DNA of 64,000 nt from Pontibacter mangrovi. Lineage in GTDB: Bacteria > Bacteroidota > Bacteroidia > Cytophagales > Hymenobacteraceae. The notes beneath the pieces were generated by a model. The model saw only the letters and a program-made list of their open reading frames with translations. It was not told the origin of the DNA and did not search any database. The stretch is taken from contig NZ_VFRQ01000001.1 of NCBI RefSeq assembly GCF_006385705.1, positions 62,001-126,000 of the forward strand, written 5' to 3'. Both the position numbers and the translations under genes were made by a program. This document shows, piece after piece, positions 43,635 to 53,752 of this stretch. Numbering within the stretch: position 1 is the stretch's first letter; each line of letters starts with the position of its first letter.

Positions 43635-44246
43635 TTACCGGTTCCTTCCCGGCAAGTATACTTGCAAGCCAACAGCCAGGTTCAGTCCCGACTGGCCGTT
43701 GCCAACAGAGATGTCGGCGCTGGTGTGGGTATAGCCCAGAATACCTTCCAGTGCCACATTCTGCGCCACAAAGTGGGCATAACCGGCGCGCAAGCCTATC
43801 ACACCCGAAAATACGGCATCTCCCTCACTGTCTTCTTCAGAGCTGCCTGCTATACCTGCCAGCGCCTCCCCGAACCAGCGGTGTGTGGGAGCTGCTCCCT
43901 CCGGAAAGTAATAGCGGGCAAAAGGGGTAAGGCCATAGCGGAACGTCTCGCCGCCGTCATAAATATCCAGCCCCAGTTGCACCTCCGTGCCCAGCACAGC
44001 GTTATCGCTCACAAAATAGCCAGCTCTTGGGTTTACATTGAGTGTAAAGAAATCCGAGTCAAAGTTGAAGCCGATGTTGCCTATAGAAGCGCCCACGATC
44101 CAGTTTCCCTGACGAACGGCGTCAGAAGAGACGGCGGCTGTAGTTTGCGGTCCACGCTGCCTGAATTCTTCCTCTACCTCTGTTTGTGCAAAAGCACAAC
44201 TGGCCCAAGTAATAAGTAAAAACGAGAGTAAAATAGTCTTTTTCAT
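43635..44246 (-). CDS. Outer-membrane beta-barrel protein (OmpA-beta-barrel-like)
   Basis: 203 residues from ATG 44246 (an in-frame TTG lies 15 bases upstream). Signal peptide to about 21 (ASCAFAQ). The body is a small eight-stranded barrel by pattern: alternating hydrophobic strands with Gly turns (WIVGASIGNIGFNFDSDFF, GTEVQLGLDIYDGG, VALEGILGYTHT), ending GLNLAVGLQVYLPGR. Function unknown. Confidence 0.8.
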   Translation of the reverse strand: MKKTILLSFLLITWASCAFAQTEVEEEFRQRGPQTTAAVSSDAVRQGNWIVGASIGNIGFNFDSDFFTLNVNPRAGYFVSDNAVLGTEVQLGLDIYDGGETFRYGLTPFARYYFPEGAAPTHRWFGEALAGIAGSSEEDSEGDAVFSGVIGLRAGYAHFVAQNVALEGILGYTHTSADISVGNGQSGLNLAVGLQVYLPGRNR

Positions 44247-44477
44247 AATGTTTGTTTTCAAAATGTACGCGTTACAAAATCCGAAAATTAATATGGATTC
44301 TATTTAAGTTAAACGCCTACAGGGTATTCAGGTTCTACTGTAAGATCCTAATAGCTAAGGTTCTGGCAGGTTCTTTCTCAATTACGGACGTTAGGTGGGA
44401 GAGGAGCGGTACCCCAATAACCGGAAATCGTATACTGCAGCCAAAGGAGAAGGCTTAGCTATAGGCCTATAAACAGC

Positions 44478-44509
44478 AAGAGCAAAAGCATCTCAGTGCT
44501 TTTGCTCTT
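44478..44509 (-). terminator. Terminator of the amidase gene
   Basis: AAGAGCAAAAGCA (44478-44490) pairs perfectly with TGCTTTTGCTCTT (44497-44509). Confidence 0.8.
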
Positions 44510-44538
44510 TATACTTCGTACGTTATACTTCTAACCTT

Positions 44539-45573
44539 TTATTGCCGTGCAGCTTCGTAATCGTTGATGATGCCGTCGCAGATCCAGTTGGCCAGCGCCT
44601 GGCGGTTATTGGGTATCACGAAACGGCGTTGGTCTTTGTCATTTTTGATGTTGCCCAACTCTACAAAAACGGTGGGCGGGTGGCTGTACTTCACTACATA
44701 CAGGCTGCTGCGCGCGCTTACGTTTCCAAAATAATCGCGGTTAGGCTGATGCCGGTTATACTTCTGGTCAAATACCTGGTGGATCTGCTCTGCCAATGCT
44801 TTCCCATCCGGGCTGTTTTCATGGTGGTAAAAGAACACATCGATGTTTTGCCCTTTGCTGCGGCTGTCTATATGGATGGAGAGCATGCGTTGGTGGGCGC
44901 CGCGGTGCTTCAGGTAAAGTTTGTTTATGTCGGCCACACGGTTACGAAGGCGCTGTTTCTGGCTGTACGGGATGGGTTTTCCGAAGTAGCTGACTTCATC
45001 AGTGTCCATCTTCAGTATATTGTCATCTCGGATACCATCGTCTTCGTCCTGGATAACCATGTAAACGGTGGCGCCATGCTCCATCAGCCGGCGCGCCAGC
45101 CGGATTGTCACGTCATACGCATATTCATCTTCGCTGAGCTCATACGGGCCATACTTGCCGATGGCACCGGGGTCAGGGCCGCTATGTCCGGCCACCAGGT
45201 AGTATACAGTGCCCTGCAACTGTCTATCCAGCACTTCAACGCGCTCATAGGCTTTGCCAAAAAGCGGCTCAACCAGCATGGTGGGAGAGGGGGCAGGCTT
45301 TTCTTCAGGGACTGCGGCACCAGAAGAGCCAGCATTAACGGGCAGCAGATACGTACGGCCGGCAAAAAGACTGTTGTCCTGCCCAAGCTGGTCTTCGTTA
45401 AGCTCCAGAAAAGACTGCAGGTGTTCGGAAGGGTCCAGGCCGTAGCGGCGCAGCAACAGGTAAATGCCATCGCCAGACTCTGCCACAACTTTTTGGTAGC
45501 TCTGCCCAAACAAAGCGGTGGTGCTTAAAACAAGTATAAGTGCTGGTAGAAGTATACGCAAGGCTGTTTTCAT
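44539..45573 (-). CDS. N-acetylmuramoyl-L-alanine amidase (Amidase_3)
   Basis: 344 residues. Signal peptide to about 23 (TTALFGQ). Residues about 26-80 form a LysM-like domain (GDGIYLLLRRYGLDPSEHL, FAGRTYLLPV). The amidase domain (about 125-340) has zinc ligands in LVAGHSGPDPGAIG, ELSEDEYAYD and SIHIDS, and the catalytic Glu in VFVELGNI. It cuts the bond between MurNAc and the stem peptide in the periplasm. The upstream gap 45574-45799 holds two TATACTT words and the M48 terminator. Confidence 0.92.
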   Translation of the reverse strand: MKTALRILLPALILVLSTTALFGQSYQKVVAESGDGIYLLLRRYGLDPSEHLQSFLELNEDQLGQDNSLFAGRTYLLPVNAGSSGAAVPEEKPAPSPTMLVEPLFGKAYERVEVLDRQLQGTVYYLVAGHSGPDPGAIGKYGPYELSEDEYAYDVTIRLARRLMEHGATVYMVIQDEDDGIRDDNILKMDTDEVSYFGKPIPYSQKQRLRNRVADINKLYLKHRGAHQRMLSIHIDSRSKGQNIDVFFYHHENSPDGKALAEQIHQVFDQKYNRHQPNRDYFGNVSARSSLYVVKYSHPPTVFVELGNIKNDKDQRRFVIPNNRQALANWICDGIINDYEAARQ

Positions 45574-45742
45574 AAAGATTTCGCTTCCTTATCCGAAATG
45601 AAAGTCTGTATTATGTTACCGGCGCCGGGTAGCATGGCTGAAACAAGTTTAAAGTTATACTTTTTCCGCGATATTTTGCCAGTGGCGGGCAGCCGGAATT
45701 TTATTTGTTGTGTGTTATTGTTGATTATCAGCAAACTAAATT

Positions 45743-45773
45743 AAAAAAAGAGCCTCGGTATAAACCAAGGCTC
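45743..45773 (-). terminator. Terminator of the M48 protease gene
   Basis: GAGCCTCGG (45750-45758) pairs with CCAAGGCTC (45765-45773) with one mismatch; on minus the stem runs into a stretch of seven T. Confidence 0.8.
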
Positions 45774-45799
45774 CCGCTAAAGTATAAATTAACCGGCTG

Positions 45800-47236
45800 T
45801 TAGTGGCTGATGGTCTTGATGAGTGTTCCGCGCTCCACGGGGTCTTTTAGCTCCATGCCGTTCAGAACAGCCAACTCTTCCAAGCGGTCGTTCTTCACGT
45901 TGTATTTTTGCAGCACCTGGCCCAGCGTTGCGCTCTGCTGCACAGAAACCACCTTAATGCGTTCCGGCTGGCGGTTTAACTTGTCAGGATCGCTCAGCAC
46001 TGAAAAATTATCCATCGTTGTCTTAAAGGCCTGAAAGTAGTTGTTAAAGCTCTGCGCCGTGGTGATGCCCATCAGGCTGTAGTTATTGTTGTTGTAGCGG
46101 ATCAGGTACGTGAGCGTGCGGACGGTTTGCTGCTCCTGTTGCTGGTCTGCCACAATGGCCAGGGCGGGCAGTCCGTTCACTGTTATACTTTGCGACTCAA
46201 CCGGCTGCAGTTTATAGCCTTGCAGCATTTGCTGCGCGGCCTGCTCAAGCGTTTCGCCGGGCACCAGGGTAAGGTTCATAATTGCGCCGCCATCTTTGGG
46301 CGCCATCTGAAACACTTGCGGCGAGTTCATGTGATTCCAGCCTGTTGGAACAGGAAACTTAAACTTCAGGTCGGGGTGATAAAATGTGCTGTTCTCCACG
46401 AAGCCCTGACGCGGGTCGTCTCCGTAAACCAGGCCGTCAATCATTCTAAGGTACTCATTGCGGTTCACTTTCGCAGTGGTCAGGTTTTCTTTCTTTTTCC
46501 ATTGCGCCGCCAGTTCGTGCACGGTAGTATAGCGTTCGGCTGGGTTTGGGTGCGTGGACATAAAATCGGGGATGGTGCTGCCGCTGTCTTGTTGTTTTCG
46601 CTGCAGCGTCAGGAAAAAGTCTGCCATTTCTGAGGCGTCGTAGCCAATTTTAGTAGCGTACTCAACACCAAGCTCGTCAGATTCCCGCTCGTCGTCGCGG
46701 CTAAACTTTAAGAAGAGAAGGCCAAGCGCCTGCGACGCAGCATCGCCGAGCTGCGCGAGTTCCGGCGAAATAACCATACCGGCTATCAGGCCAACCTGCG
46801 CGAGCGTAGCCTTAGACTGCTGCTGCACGGAATGGCGTGCCGCGATGTGGCCGATCTCGTGGCCAAGCACACCGGCAAACTGCGCCTCGTTGTTAAAATG
46901 TGCCATAATGCCGCGTGTAAAGTATACATAGCCGCCCGGCAAAGCAAATGCGTTAATCACCGGCGAGTCCACGATCTTGAACTCATACTTGAGACCCGGC
47001 CGGTGCGATACTGCGGCCATGGCCTGGCCTTTGGACTGGATGAACTGCTGTAGCTGCTTGTTGTCGTACAGCCCGAATTGTGCCACCACAGCCGGGTCTG
47101 ACTGAGCGCCTAGGGCAATTTCCTGCTCTTCAGACATCAATACAATGTCTTTTTTGCCTGTTACAGGATTGGTAGCGCAGGAGTTGAAGAGCAGTAGCAT
47201 AACTGTAATTCCTGCGGCTAAAATATTTTTTCTCAT
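45800..47236 (-). CDS. M48-family zinc metalloprotease lipoprotein (BepA/LoiP-like)
   Basis: 478 residues. Lipoprotein signal to Cys-20 (LLLFNSC). HEIGH at 126-130 binds zinc; the third ligand is probably Glu in ESDELGVEYA. The second half contains repeat-like regions and a LysM-like end (ATLGQVLQKYNVKNDRLEEL, about 425-478). Such proteases handle misfolded outer-membrane proteins. It stands alone, with the large palindrome at 47389-47481 upstream. Confidence 0.92.
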   Translation of the reverse strand: MRKNILAAGITVMLLLFNSCATNPVTGKKDIVLMSEEQEIALGAQSDPAVVAQFGLYDNKQLQQFIQSKGQAMAAVSHRPGLKYEFKIVDSPVINAFALPGGYVYFTRGIMAHFNNEAQFAGVLGHEIGHIAARHSVQQQSKATLAQVGLIAGMVISPELAQLGDAASQALGLLFLKFSRDDERESDELGVEYATKIGYDASEMADFFLTLQRKQQDSGSTIPDFMSTHPNPAERYTTVHELAAQWKKKENLTTAKVNRNEYLRMIDGLVYGDDPRQGFVENSTFYHPDLKFKFPVPTGWNHMNSPQVFQMAPKDGGAIMNLTLVPGETLEQAAQQMLQGYKLQPVESQSITVNGLPALAIVADQQQEQQTVRTLTYLIRYNNNNYSLMGITTAQSFNNYFQAFKTTMDNFSVLSDPDKLNRQPERIKVVSVQQSATLGQVLQKYNVKNDRLEELAVLNGMELKDPVERGTLIKTISH

Positions 47237-47388
47237 AGTTGGTTCATGTTTGATCCTTACAGCAGTGGGTATAAGCCACCTATATAAGGAAAGTTTAATC
47301 TTTTGTTTGAACGGAGCGGGAAATCGTTTAGTTACGGCAGCGCCTGCTGCAGCATCCTACAAATACAGGGTATACAATTTACGTTCTC

Positions 47389-47481
47389 TTTACTTAACAT
47401 AAAGTACATTATAAGTGACACTTAAATAGATAGTTTCTATCGTACATTTTAAGTCTTATAATTTATATTATGTTAAGTAAA
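47389..47481. repeat. 93-nt nested palindrome (hairpin or MITE candidate)
   Basis: The gap 47237-47601 has no gene. In it TTTACTTAACATAA (47389-47402) pairs perfectly with TTATGTTAAGTAAA (47468-47481); further in, ATTATAAG with CTTATAAT (47408-47415 / 47455-47462), CTTAAA with TTTAAG (47421-47426 / 47448-47453) and GATAG-TTT-CTATC at the centre (47429-47441). CTCT/AGAG lie just outside (47386-47389, 47489-47492). It is very AT-rich and much too long for an ordinary terminator. Confidence 0.7.
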
Positions 47482-47548
47482 GTATGTAAAGAGCCATTTA
47501 TTAGGACATAAACTTATACTTCTTCATCCCTAATAAACAGTTTGAAAA

Positions 47549-47583
47549 TAAAAAAAGGAGGAACTTTACAGTCTCTCCTTTTT
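47549..47583 (-). terminator. Terminator of the TPR gene at 47602
   Basis: AAAAAGGAG (47552-47560) pairs with CTCCTTTTT (47575-47583); on minus the stem is followed by T residues. Confidence 0.7.
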
Positions 47584-47601
47584 ACTTGCGTTATCGAAAT
47601 G

Positions 47602-48732
47602 TTAGTTCAGCTTGGCAGAAAGCTTGTCAGCATCTGCTTTGCGACCCAATCTGGTGTATACGTTGATCAGGTTCTGGATCGTAGACTTGTCGTCCGGACG
47701 AATCTCGTGTGCCTTCTCAAAGTATGGCACTGATGCCTGGTAGTATTTCTTAGCCTCGGCCTCAAGCGCTTTGCCTTTCTTCTTATAAGTGGCATAGTCC
47801 ATCTTGGCAGCTTTGTTGTTTACATCCGTGCCACGGTTAAACTCCAGCACGCCCAGGTTATAGTATGCGTCAAAATTAGTTGGGTCTACCTCAGTGGCTT
47901 TCTTATAAACTTCTCTCGCGCCGTCCAGGTCTTTCTTGCGCTCCAGCAGGTTGCCTTTTACAGCATAAAGGCTTGCGTTGCTAGGGTCTGCCGCAATGGC
48001 TTTGTCAAGCTTTGCCATAGCCTCGTCAGCGCGGTCGTTCTTCAGGTAGTACTTCAGTTCTTCCTGCATCAGGTACACGCTGTTCGGGTGCTGCTCCAGG
48101 CCGGCAGCCAGGGTTTGCATAATGGCATCGTCGCTGGCCTCGGTGGCTTGCTGCAGCTGTACTTTAGCCTTGTAAACATCCTCTGTTGTGTGGCCCATTT
48201 TCAGCAGCTCATCGTAAAAACCGATTGCCTGATCGTACTTGTTGTCTGCTGTGGAAGCATAAGCGGCATAAAGCACGGCAGTGGTATCCTCCGGGCTTAT
48301 TTTGTGCGCCAGCTCATACTTGCTGATAGCGTTTGGCCAATCCTGGTTGTTATGGAACTCTACCGCCTGGTTCAGCACCTGGCCATACAGCATCTGCATG
48401 CGCTCCGGCACCTGCTTGCCATACTCCCCGTTTTCACCATCCAGCTCTACAGTTTTGTTGAAAGACTCCAGTACTTCCAGTGGCGTGTTCTCATCAGTGT
48501 TTTTGCCGTAGATCGGGTTGCCGATCATGTCCTGCAAAATTACACCGCGGTAGAACCAGGTTTTAGGCTTCTCTTTTGTTTTTTTATGCTCTGTGGCCTT
48601 CTCAATGTCAGCCAGTGCTTTGTCAAGCGTACCATTTTTATGGTTTAAGACTGCACTGTTCACAGCCGAGTTCTGAGCACTTGCAACCGAAATGGTACCG
48701 GCTACTAAGGCTGTCAAAAGTACTTTTTTCAT
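47602..48732 (-). CDS. Secreted TPR-repeat protein downstream of gyrA
   Basis: 376 residues. Signal peptide to about 19 (GTISVASAQ). At least six TPR units, clearest at about 230-300 (AMAKLDKAIAADPSNASLYAVKGNLLERKKDLDG, YKKATEVDPTNFDAYYNLGVLEF) and at the C-terminus. It follows gyrA by 71 bases on the same strand, so both are probably one transcript. Function unknown. Confidence 0.85.
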   Translation of the reverse strand: MKKVLLTALVAGTISVASAQNSAVNSAVLNHKNGTLDKALADIEKATEHKKTKEKPKTWFYRGVILQDMIGNPIYGKNTDENTPLEVLESFNKTVELDGENGEYGKQVPERMQMLYGQVLNQAVEFHNNQDWPNAISKYELAHKISPEDTTAVLYAAYASTADNKYDQAIGFYDELLKMGHTTEDVYKAKVQLQQATEASDDAIMQTLAAGLEQHPNSVYLMQEELKYYLKNDRADEAMAKLDKAIAADPSNASLYAVKGNLLERKKDLDGAREVYKKATEVDPTNFDAYYNLGVLEFNRGTDVNNKAAKMDYATYKKKGKALEAEAKKYYQASVPYFEKAHEIRPDDKSTIQNLINVYTRLGRKADADKLSAKLN

Positions 48733-48803
48733 GCTTCGAATAATGGTTTGTTGTTGTTTTTTGCTTAACGTAATATAGCTTTAATATTGCGTTCTAGTTA
48801 AGT

Positions 48804-51353
48804 TTATTCTTCTTCTGTAGCCTCAGGATCTATCATCGTATCCGGCTGCAGCGAATCGTCCGGCGAAAGTTCTGCCTGTTCCATTACTGCCTCTTCCACT
48901 TCCTCCTCGTTCTCCACCTCTACTTTGGCTACAGAAGAAATCTGGTCGCCCTCGTTCAGCTTGATCAGGCGAACGCCCTGCGTGGCGCGGCCCATCACCC
49001 GTAACTCGCTAATCCGCAGACGGATCGTAATGCCTGAGCGGTTGATGATCATCAAGTCATCAGTGTCGGTTACGCCTTTAATGGCAACAAGTTTCCCTGT
49101 TTTTTCAGTAATGTTCAGTGTTTTAACGCCTTTACCACCTCTGTTGGTGATTCGGTACTCTTCCAGGAGCGAGCGCTTGCCGAAGCCTTTCTCCGATACC
49201 ACTAACAGGTTGGTGCTCTCATTCTCTACACAAACCATACCAACTACTTTATCATCCGGTCCGGCAAGCGTTACGGCACGCACACCCGCAGCCGTGCGGC
49301 CCATGGCGCGCACCTGGCTTTCGTTAAAGCGGATGGCCCTACCCGACTCCAGCGCAATCACAATTTCGCTGCTGGTATTGGTCAGCTGCACGTCCAGCAG
49401 GCGGTCGCCTTCGTTGATGGAGATGGCGTTGATGCCGTTGGTTCTTGGGCGGGAGTACGCCTCCAGTACCGTTTTCTTGATCGTGCCCTGCTCGGTGATA
49501 AACACCAGGTTGTGGTTGAGCACATAATCCTGGTTTTTCAGGTCATGCACGTTCAGCACGGCCCGCACTTTATCGTCGCGCTCTATCTGGATAAGGTTCT
49601 GGATCGCACGGCCTTTCGTGGTCTTCCCTCCTTCCGGAATCTCGTATACTTTGAGCCAGAACACACGCCCGAACTCTGTAAAGAACAGCATGTGGTGGTG
49701 CGTGTTGGCGATGAACAGGTGCTCAGTAAAGTCGCTTTCCTTGGATGCGGCCACGCCTCTGGAGCCCACGCCGCCACGGCTCTGGCTGCGGTACTCGTTC
49801 AGCGAAGTACGCTTGATGTAGCCTTCGTGGGAGATGGTGATCACCATGTTCTCCTCCGGGATCATGTCCTCGTACGAGATGTCGCCGGTGCTGGCTTCAA
49901 TGCCGGTGCGGCGTCCGTCGCCGTAGCGGTCTTTTATCTCTGTCAGTTCATCCTTTATGATCTGCATGCGCAGGCCTTCATCGTTGAGGATGGCCGTCAG
50001 GTGGTCGATCAGTTTCATGATCTCCTGGTACTCTGCCTGAATCTTGTCACGCTCCAGGCCTGTCAGGCGCTGCAGACGCATGTCCAGTATGGCACGGGCC
50101 TGGATCTCAGAAAGGGCAAAGCGCTCCATCAAGCCGTTGCGGGCTATCTCAGGGTCACGGGAGGAACGGATCAGGTTGATCACCTCATCCAGGTTGTCCA
50201 GCGCAATGAGCAAGCCCTCCAGGATGTGAGCACGCTTCTTGGCCTCGTCCAACTCATACTGCGTTCTGCGGATAACTACCTCGTGGCGATGGTCCACAAA
50301 GTACTTGATCAGGTCCTTCAGGTTCAGCGTCATTGGGCGGCCTTTCACCAAGGCCACGTTGTTCACGCCGAAAGAGGACTGCAGCTGCGTATACTTGTAG
50401 AGGTTGTTCAGCACCACGTTCGGAATGGCGTCGCGCTTCAGGTCGTATACAATGCGCAGTCCGTCGCGGTCAGACTCGTCACGCAGGTCGGCAATGCCTT
50501 CGATCTTCTTCTCATTAACCAACGCAGCCGTCTTCTCTATGAGAGAGGCCTTGTTCACCATGTATGGGATCTCGGTAACGATGATCTGCTCCTTGCCGCT
50601 CGGAGTGGTCTCAAACGTGGCGCGTCCACGCATCAGCACGCGTCCACGGCCTGTCTCAAAAGCAGACTTTACGCCGTCATAGCCATGTATGATACCGCCG
50701 GTCGGGAAGTCCGGTGCCGTGATGAACTGCATCAGTTCGGCAATGGTGATCTCGTTGTTGTCGATGTAAGCCACAATGCCGTTCACCACCTCTGTCAGGT
50801 TGTGCGGCGCCATGTTCGTGGCCATACCCACCGCGATACCGGACGTGCCGTTGATCAGCAGGTTTGGCAGCTTGGCAGGCATAACGCTCGGCTCTTTCAG
50901 CGAGTCGTCAAAGTTAGGTACAAAGTCTACCGTATTCTTTTCCAGATCAGCCAGTAGCTCATCGGCAATGCGCTTCAGGCGGGCCTCAGTATAACGCATG
51001 GCCGCCGGAGAGTCGCCGTCTATGGAGCCGTAGTTACCCTGGCCGTCAACCAGCGGGTAGCGCAAAGACCAGTCCTGGGCCATACGCACCATGGTTTCGT
51101 ACACGGAGGAGTCGCCATGCGGGTGATACTTACCCAACACCTCTCCCACAATACGGGCAGATTTCTTGTAGGGCTTGTTATACGATACCCCCAGTTCAGA
51201 CATTCCGTACAGCACGCGGCGGTGCACAGGCTTCAGTCCGTCCCGAACGTCGGGCAAGGCTCTGGAAATGATAACAGACATTGAATAGTCGATATACGCA
51301 CCGCGCATTTCGTCCTCAATGTTGATCGGTATTATTCGTTCGCCTTCTGTCAT
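48804..51353 (-). CDS. gyrA: DNA gyrase subunit A
   Basis: 849 residues. Breakage-reunion domain with active-site Y121 (AMRYTEARL). The quinolone region reads [16 protein letters not shown], with S82 and E86 at the positions of E. coli S83 and D87, so no typical resistance change is seen. The six-bladed DNA-wrapping domain follows (about 510-810), with a GyrA box of the form QSRGGVG instead of QRRGGRG. An acidic tail ([13 protein letters not shown]...) ends the protein. With GyrB it introduces negative supercoils. Confidence 0.97.
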   Translation of the reverse strand: MTEGERIIPINIEDEMRGAYIDYSMSVIISRALPDVRDGLKPVHRRVLYGMSELGVSYNKPYKKSARIVGEVLGKYHPHGDSSVYETMVRMAQDWSLRYPLVDGQGNYGSIDGDSPAAMRYTEARLKRIADELLADLEKNTVDFVPNFDDSLKEPSVMPAKLPNLLINGTSGIAVGMATNMAPHNLTEVVNGIVAYIDNNEITIAELMQFITAPDFPTGGIIHGYDGVKSAFETGRGRVLMRGRATFETTPSGKEQIIVTEIPYMVNKASLIEKTAALVNEKKIEGIADLRDESDRDGLRIVYDLKRDAIPNVVLNNLYKYTQLQSSFGVNNVALVKGRPMTLNLKDLIKYFVDHRHEVVIRRTQYELDEAKKRAHILEGLLIALDNLDEVINLIRSSRDPEIARNGLMERFALSEIQARAILDMRLQRLTGLERDKIQAEYQEIMKLIDHLTAILNDEGLRMQIIKDELTEIKDRYGDGRRTGIEASTGDISYEDMIPEENMVITISHEGYIKRTSLNEYRSQSRGGVGSRGVAASKESDFTEHLFIANTHHHMLFFTEFGRVFWLKVYEIPEGGKTTKGRAIQNLIQIERDDKVRAVLNVHDLKNQDYVLNHNLVFITEQGTIKKTVLEAYSRPRTNGINAISINEGDRLLDVQLTNTSSEIVIALESGRAIRFNESQVRAMGRTAAGVRAVTLAGPDDKVVGMVCVENESTNLLVVSEKGFGKRSLLEEYRITNRGGKGVKTLNITEKTGKLVAIKGVTDTDDLMIINRSGITIRLRISELRVMGRATQGVRLIKLNEGDQISSVAKVEVENEEEVEEAVMEQAELSPDDSLQPDTMIDPEATEEE

Positions 51354-51430
51354 GTTAAAAGGTCTAAAATAATGTAAATGGTGTGATGAAAGGGCAAGTT
51401 AAGGCAAAAAAGCCTTACCGCCTATATAGC

Positions 51431-51673
51431 TTATTCCTTATTTTTAGCTTTGGAGTGTCCTTCGTGGGTTTTCTCCTGCGAGGCTTTGTCCATCTTCTCC
51501 CCCATTTTCGGGTTCTGCTTTTTCCATATCGGCTGCCCACGGTATTCCGTGTTGCCGTGGATGTGCTCCATGCGCACATGGCAGGATGAAATAGGACAAG
51601 CTGGTTTACAGGAAACTACACTAAGAGAGAACAGCGCAAGGCCAAGAATGAATAGCGGTTTTTTGTGTGTCAT
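51431..51673 (-). CDS. Small Cys/His-containing lipoprotein, hypothetical
   Basis: 80 residues from ATG 51673 (the frame extends to 51712 but the signal peptide starts at this Met). Lipobox SVVSC (Cys-22), then CKPACPISSCHVRMEHIHG, a cluster of three Cys and two or three His that could bind a metal. The tail is Lys-rich and disordered (KNPKMGEKMDKASQEKTHEGHSK). Not recognised. It lies upstream of gyrA on the same strand with a 77-base gap. Confidence 0.6.
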   Translation of the reverse strand: MTHKKPLFILGLALFSLSVVSCKPACPISSCHVRMEHIHGNTEYRGQPIWKKQNPKMGEKMDKASQEKTHEGHSKAKNKE

Positions 51674-51804
51674 GGGTTCATTTTGCGAGCACCGTTCCAC
51701 AGTAGTGGGCACTCAAATCCATATCATACAAAAATAAGCATTTTTGCTGACATTCAACACTATTTATCCTGTTAATTATGCTTATAAAGCTGGTTCTGAC
51801 GCTT

Positions 51805-52575
51805 TTACAGGGGGTGAAAACCGTTGATGGTGAAGCCGCCGTCTACGGCAAGGGTCTGGCCGGTGATAAAGGCTGCCGCCGGTAGGCATAAAAAGGCCAC
51901 GGCCCCTGCCACATCCTCCGGCTTGCCGATCTGCTGCATCGGGGTTCGGCTGATCACGTTGTTGTAGAAGTCCTGGTTCTGAAGCACTGTTTGCGCCAAA
52001 GGCGTGCTGATGTACCAGGGAGCAACGGCATTCACGCGAATCCCGTCTTTAGCCCACTCTGCCGCCAGGTTTTTAGTGAGCTGCGTAAGGGCGGCTTTGG
52101 TCATGCCATAGATGCTGCCGGTGCGCACGTGCAGCAGCCCTGCCACTGAGGTAACGTGAACAATATTGCCCTGCTCCGACTTCTGCAGCGCCGGGTACAG
52201 CAGCCTGTTTAACTCAAAGGCAGACTGCAGGTTGGTCTGCATGATAAAATTGTACTCGTCAGGAGTATACTCGGCTGTGGGCTTACGAATGTTAGTGCCG
52301 GCGTTGTTTATGAGCATGTCCATCTGCCCCCACTGTTGGCTTACCCAGGTAGCCACTGCCTCGCGGCCTTCTGCTTGGCTAACGTCAGCCGACAGGATGT
52401 GCAGGCGTTCTGTGTGCTGTTCCCGCAGCTTCTCCAGGTCCTCCTGCTTGCGGGCCACGGCCAGTACCTCAGCTCCCAGCTCCAGGAATTCCTTTACAAT
52501 TGCCTCGCCAATGCCTTTTGAGCCGCCTGTTACTACTGCTTTTTTTCCGGTCAGTTGCCACCTGTTTTGTGCCAT
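51805..52575 (-). CDS. Short-chain dehydrogenase/reductase
   Basis: 256 residues, classical SDR length. NAD(P) motif [11 protein letters not shown] (17-27), NNAGT (about 92-96), catalytic Ser-Tyr-Lys with YGMTK (about 157-161). The layout ([29 protein letters not shown]) resembles tropinone-reductase-like SDRs. Substrate unknown. Same strand as the YdjM gene upstream, 41 bases away. Confidence 0.9.
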   Translation of the reverse strand: MAQNRWQLTGKKAVVTGGSKGIGEAIVKEFLELGAEVLAVARKQEDLEKLREQHTERLHILSADVSQAEGREAVATWVSQQWGQMDMLINNAGTNIRKPTAEYTPDEYNFIMQTNLQSAFELNRLLYPALQKSEQGNIVHVTSVAGLLHVRTGSIYGMTKAALTQLTKNLAAEWAKDGIRVNAVAPWYISTPLAQTVLQNQDFYNNVISRTPMQQIGKPEDVAGAVAFLCLPAAAFITGQTLAVDGGFTINGFHPL

Positions 52576-52616
52576 AGTTTGATGTTGGTTTATACTTCGT
52601 TAAGTGCTTTGTTTGA

Positions 52617-53636
52617 TTACTTTTTCCCGGTTATACGCTCCCAGTACCTAAGGAGGTATGCCTTGTCAACGTTAGGGCGGTTATTGATTTCCTTAAAGTG
52701 AAGAGCGCCCTGCTCATCCTGCCAAAGTTTGTAGACAAACACAAAGTGCCCGCCGCTGTCTTGCCAGCCATCGTAGCGGCCAAAGCGCAGGTCGTGTATC
52801 AGCAGGCTTCCGTCGTCGGCTTTTGCTACTGTGTAGTAGCCTTTGGTTATCTCTAACAGGCGCTCCAGCTTTGCGTTGCGCCGGTAGGGTGCCAGCAGCG
52901 ACGCGTTCTGCGGCTCAAAAGTATAACTGATGTTCTTGTCCTGATCAAGGAGCGAGTAAAACCCATTGTAAAAGCCCTTGTCATCCTTGGCTGTAACCGA
53001 CCAGAATATGGTGTTCATGGGAGTGGGTTTACTGATAAAGGAAGTATAACCGACGGATTGCTGCGCCATGCTTTGCTCAAAAACCCTATCCGCCATACTT
53101 TTAGCCACGAAAGACCACAGCAGATAGGCGGAACTCACTGCCAGGCCTGCATAGTTGAAGAAGCGCCTTTTAGGGCTGTTCCGCTTATAAAACAGGGTGG
53201 CGCCCACCAGCAGCAGGAAAGGCAGCGTGTACAGAGGGTCCACAACGAAGACGTTGTAAAATGCCACGCCGTACGTGCTGAAGGGCCAGAAAAGCTGTGT
53301 GCCCCAGGTGGTGCAGCTGTCAAGTAAAGCATGTGTCACAAAGCCCAGGAAGAAGAGCAGCGACCAATCACGGAAAGTGGCAGCGGCATGCTTGTACAGC
53401 CGCTGCATCAGCCAGGCCAGTAGCGGCGACATGACTAGGGCAAACAGAAAAGAGTGCGTAACCGACCGGTGGAAGCTAAGCTGCTGCACAGGGTCGAGCC
53501 AGGGACTCGCCAGCACGTCCAGGTCCGGGATGGTACCGGCCACTGCGCCCCATAACAGGGCTTTGTTGCCTAGCCTCCGGCCTGCCACGGCCTCTCCCAC
53601 CGAGGCCCCTAGTACAATCTGTGTTAACGAATCCAT
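52617..53636 (-). CDS. YdjM/metal-dependent hydrolase-type membrane protein
   Basis: 339 residues from ATG 53636; the frame runs further up to 53684 but the family starts MDSLTQIVLGASVGEA. DLDVL and FHRSVTHS carry the conserved His/Asp of the YdjM (DUF457) family, followed by five membrane helices and a soluble C-terminal part (about 185-339). E. coli YdjM is an SOS-controlled membrane protein; its reaction is unknown. Confidence 0.87.
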   Translation of the reverse strand: MDSLTQIVLGASVGEAVAGRRLGNKALLWGAVAGTIPDLDVLASPWLDPVQQLSFHRSVTHSFLFALVMSPLLAWLMQRLYKHAAATFRDWSLLFFLGFVTHALLDSCTTWGTQLFWPFSTYGVAFYNVFVVDPLYTLPFLLLVGATLFYKRNSPKRRFFNYAGLAVSSAYLLWSFVAKSMADRVFEQSMAQQSVGYTSFISKPTPMNTIFWSVTAKDDKGFYNGFYSLLDQDKNISYTFEPQNASLLAPYRRNAKLERLLEITKGYYTVAKADDGSLLIHDLRFGRYDGWQDSGGHFVFVYKLWQDEQGALHFKEINNRPNVDKAYLLRYWERITGKK

Positions 53637-53752
53637 GAGGTGATTTAAAGTATAATCCGGCCAAGGCCAATAGCTGTGCTGCAACTAAGGCTGGTTTGTA
53701 AAGGTATAAACAAGCTGCCTTGCAACAAAAACAATTAAATCCTGCCGTTTAA

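Noticed and set aside
44542..45528. A 328-codon open frame antisense to the amidase
   Set aside because: Same reason: the amidase has catalytic motifs, while the antisense product has none.
49512..50957. A 481-codon open frame antisense to gyrA
   Set aside because: It is the mirror of a highly conserved gene; its product has no motif and its openness follows from codon bias on the other strand.
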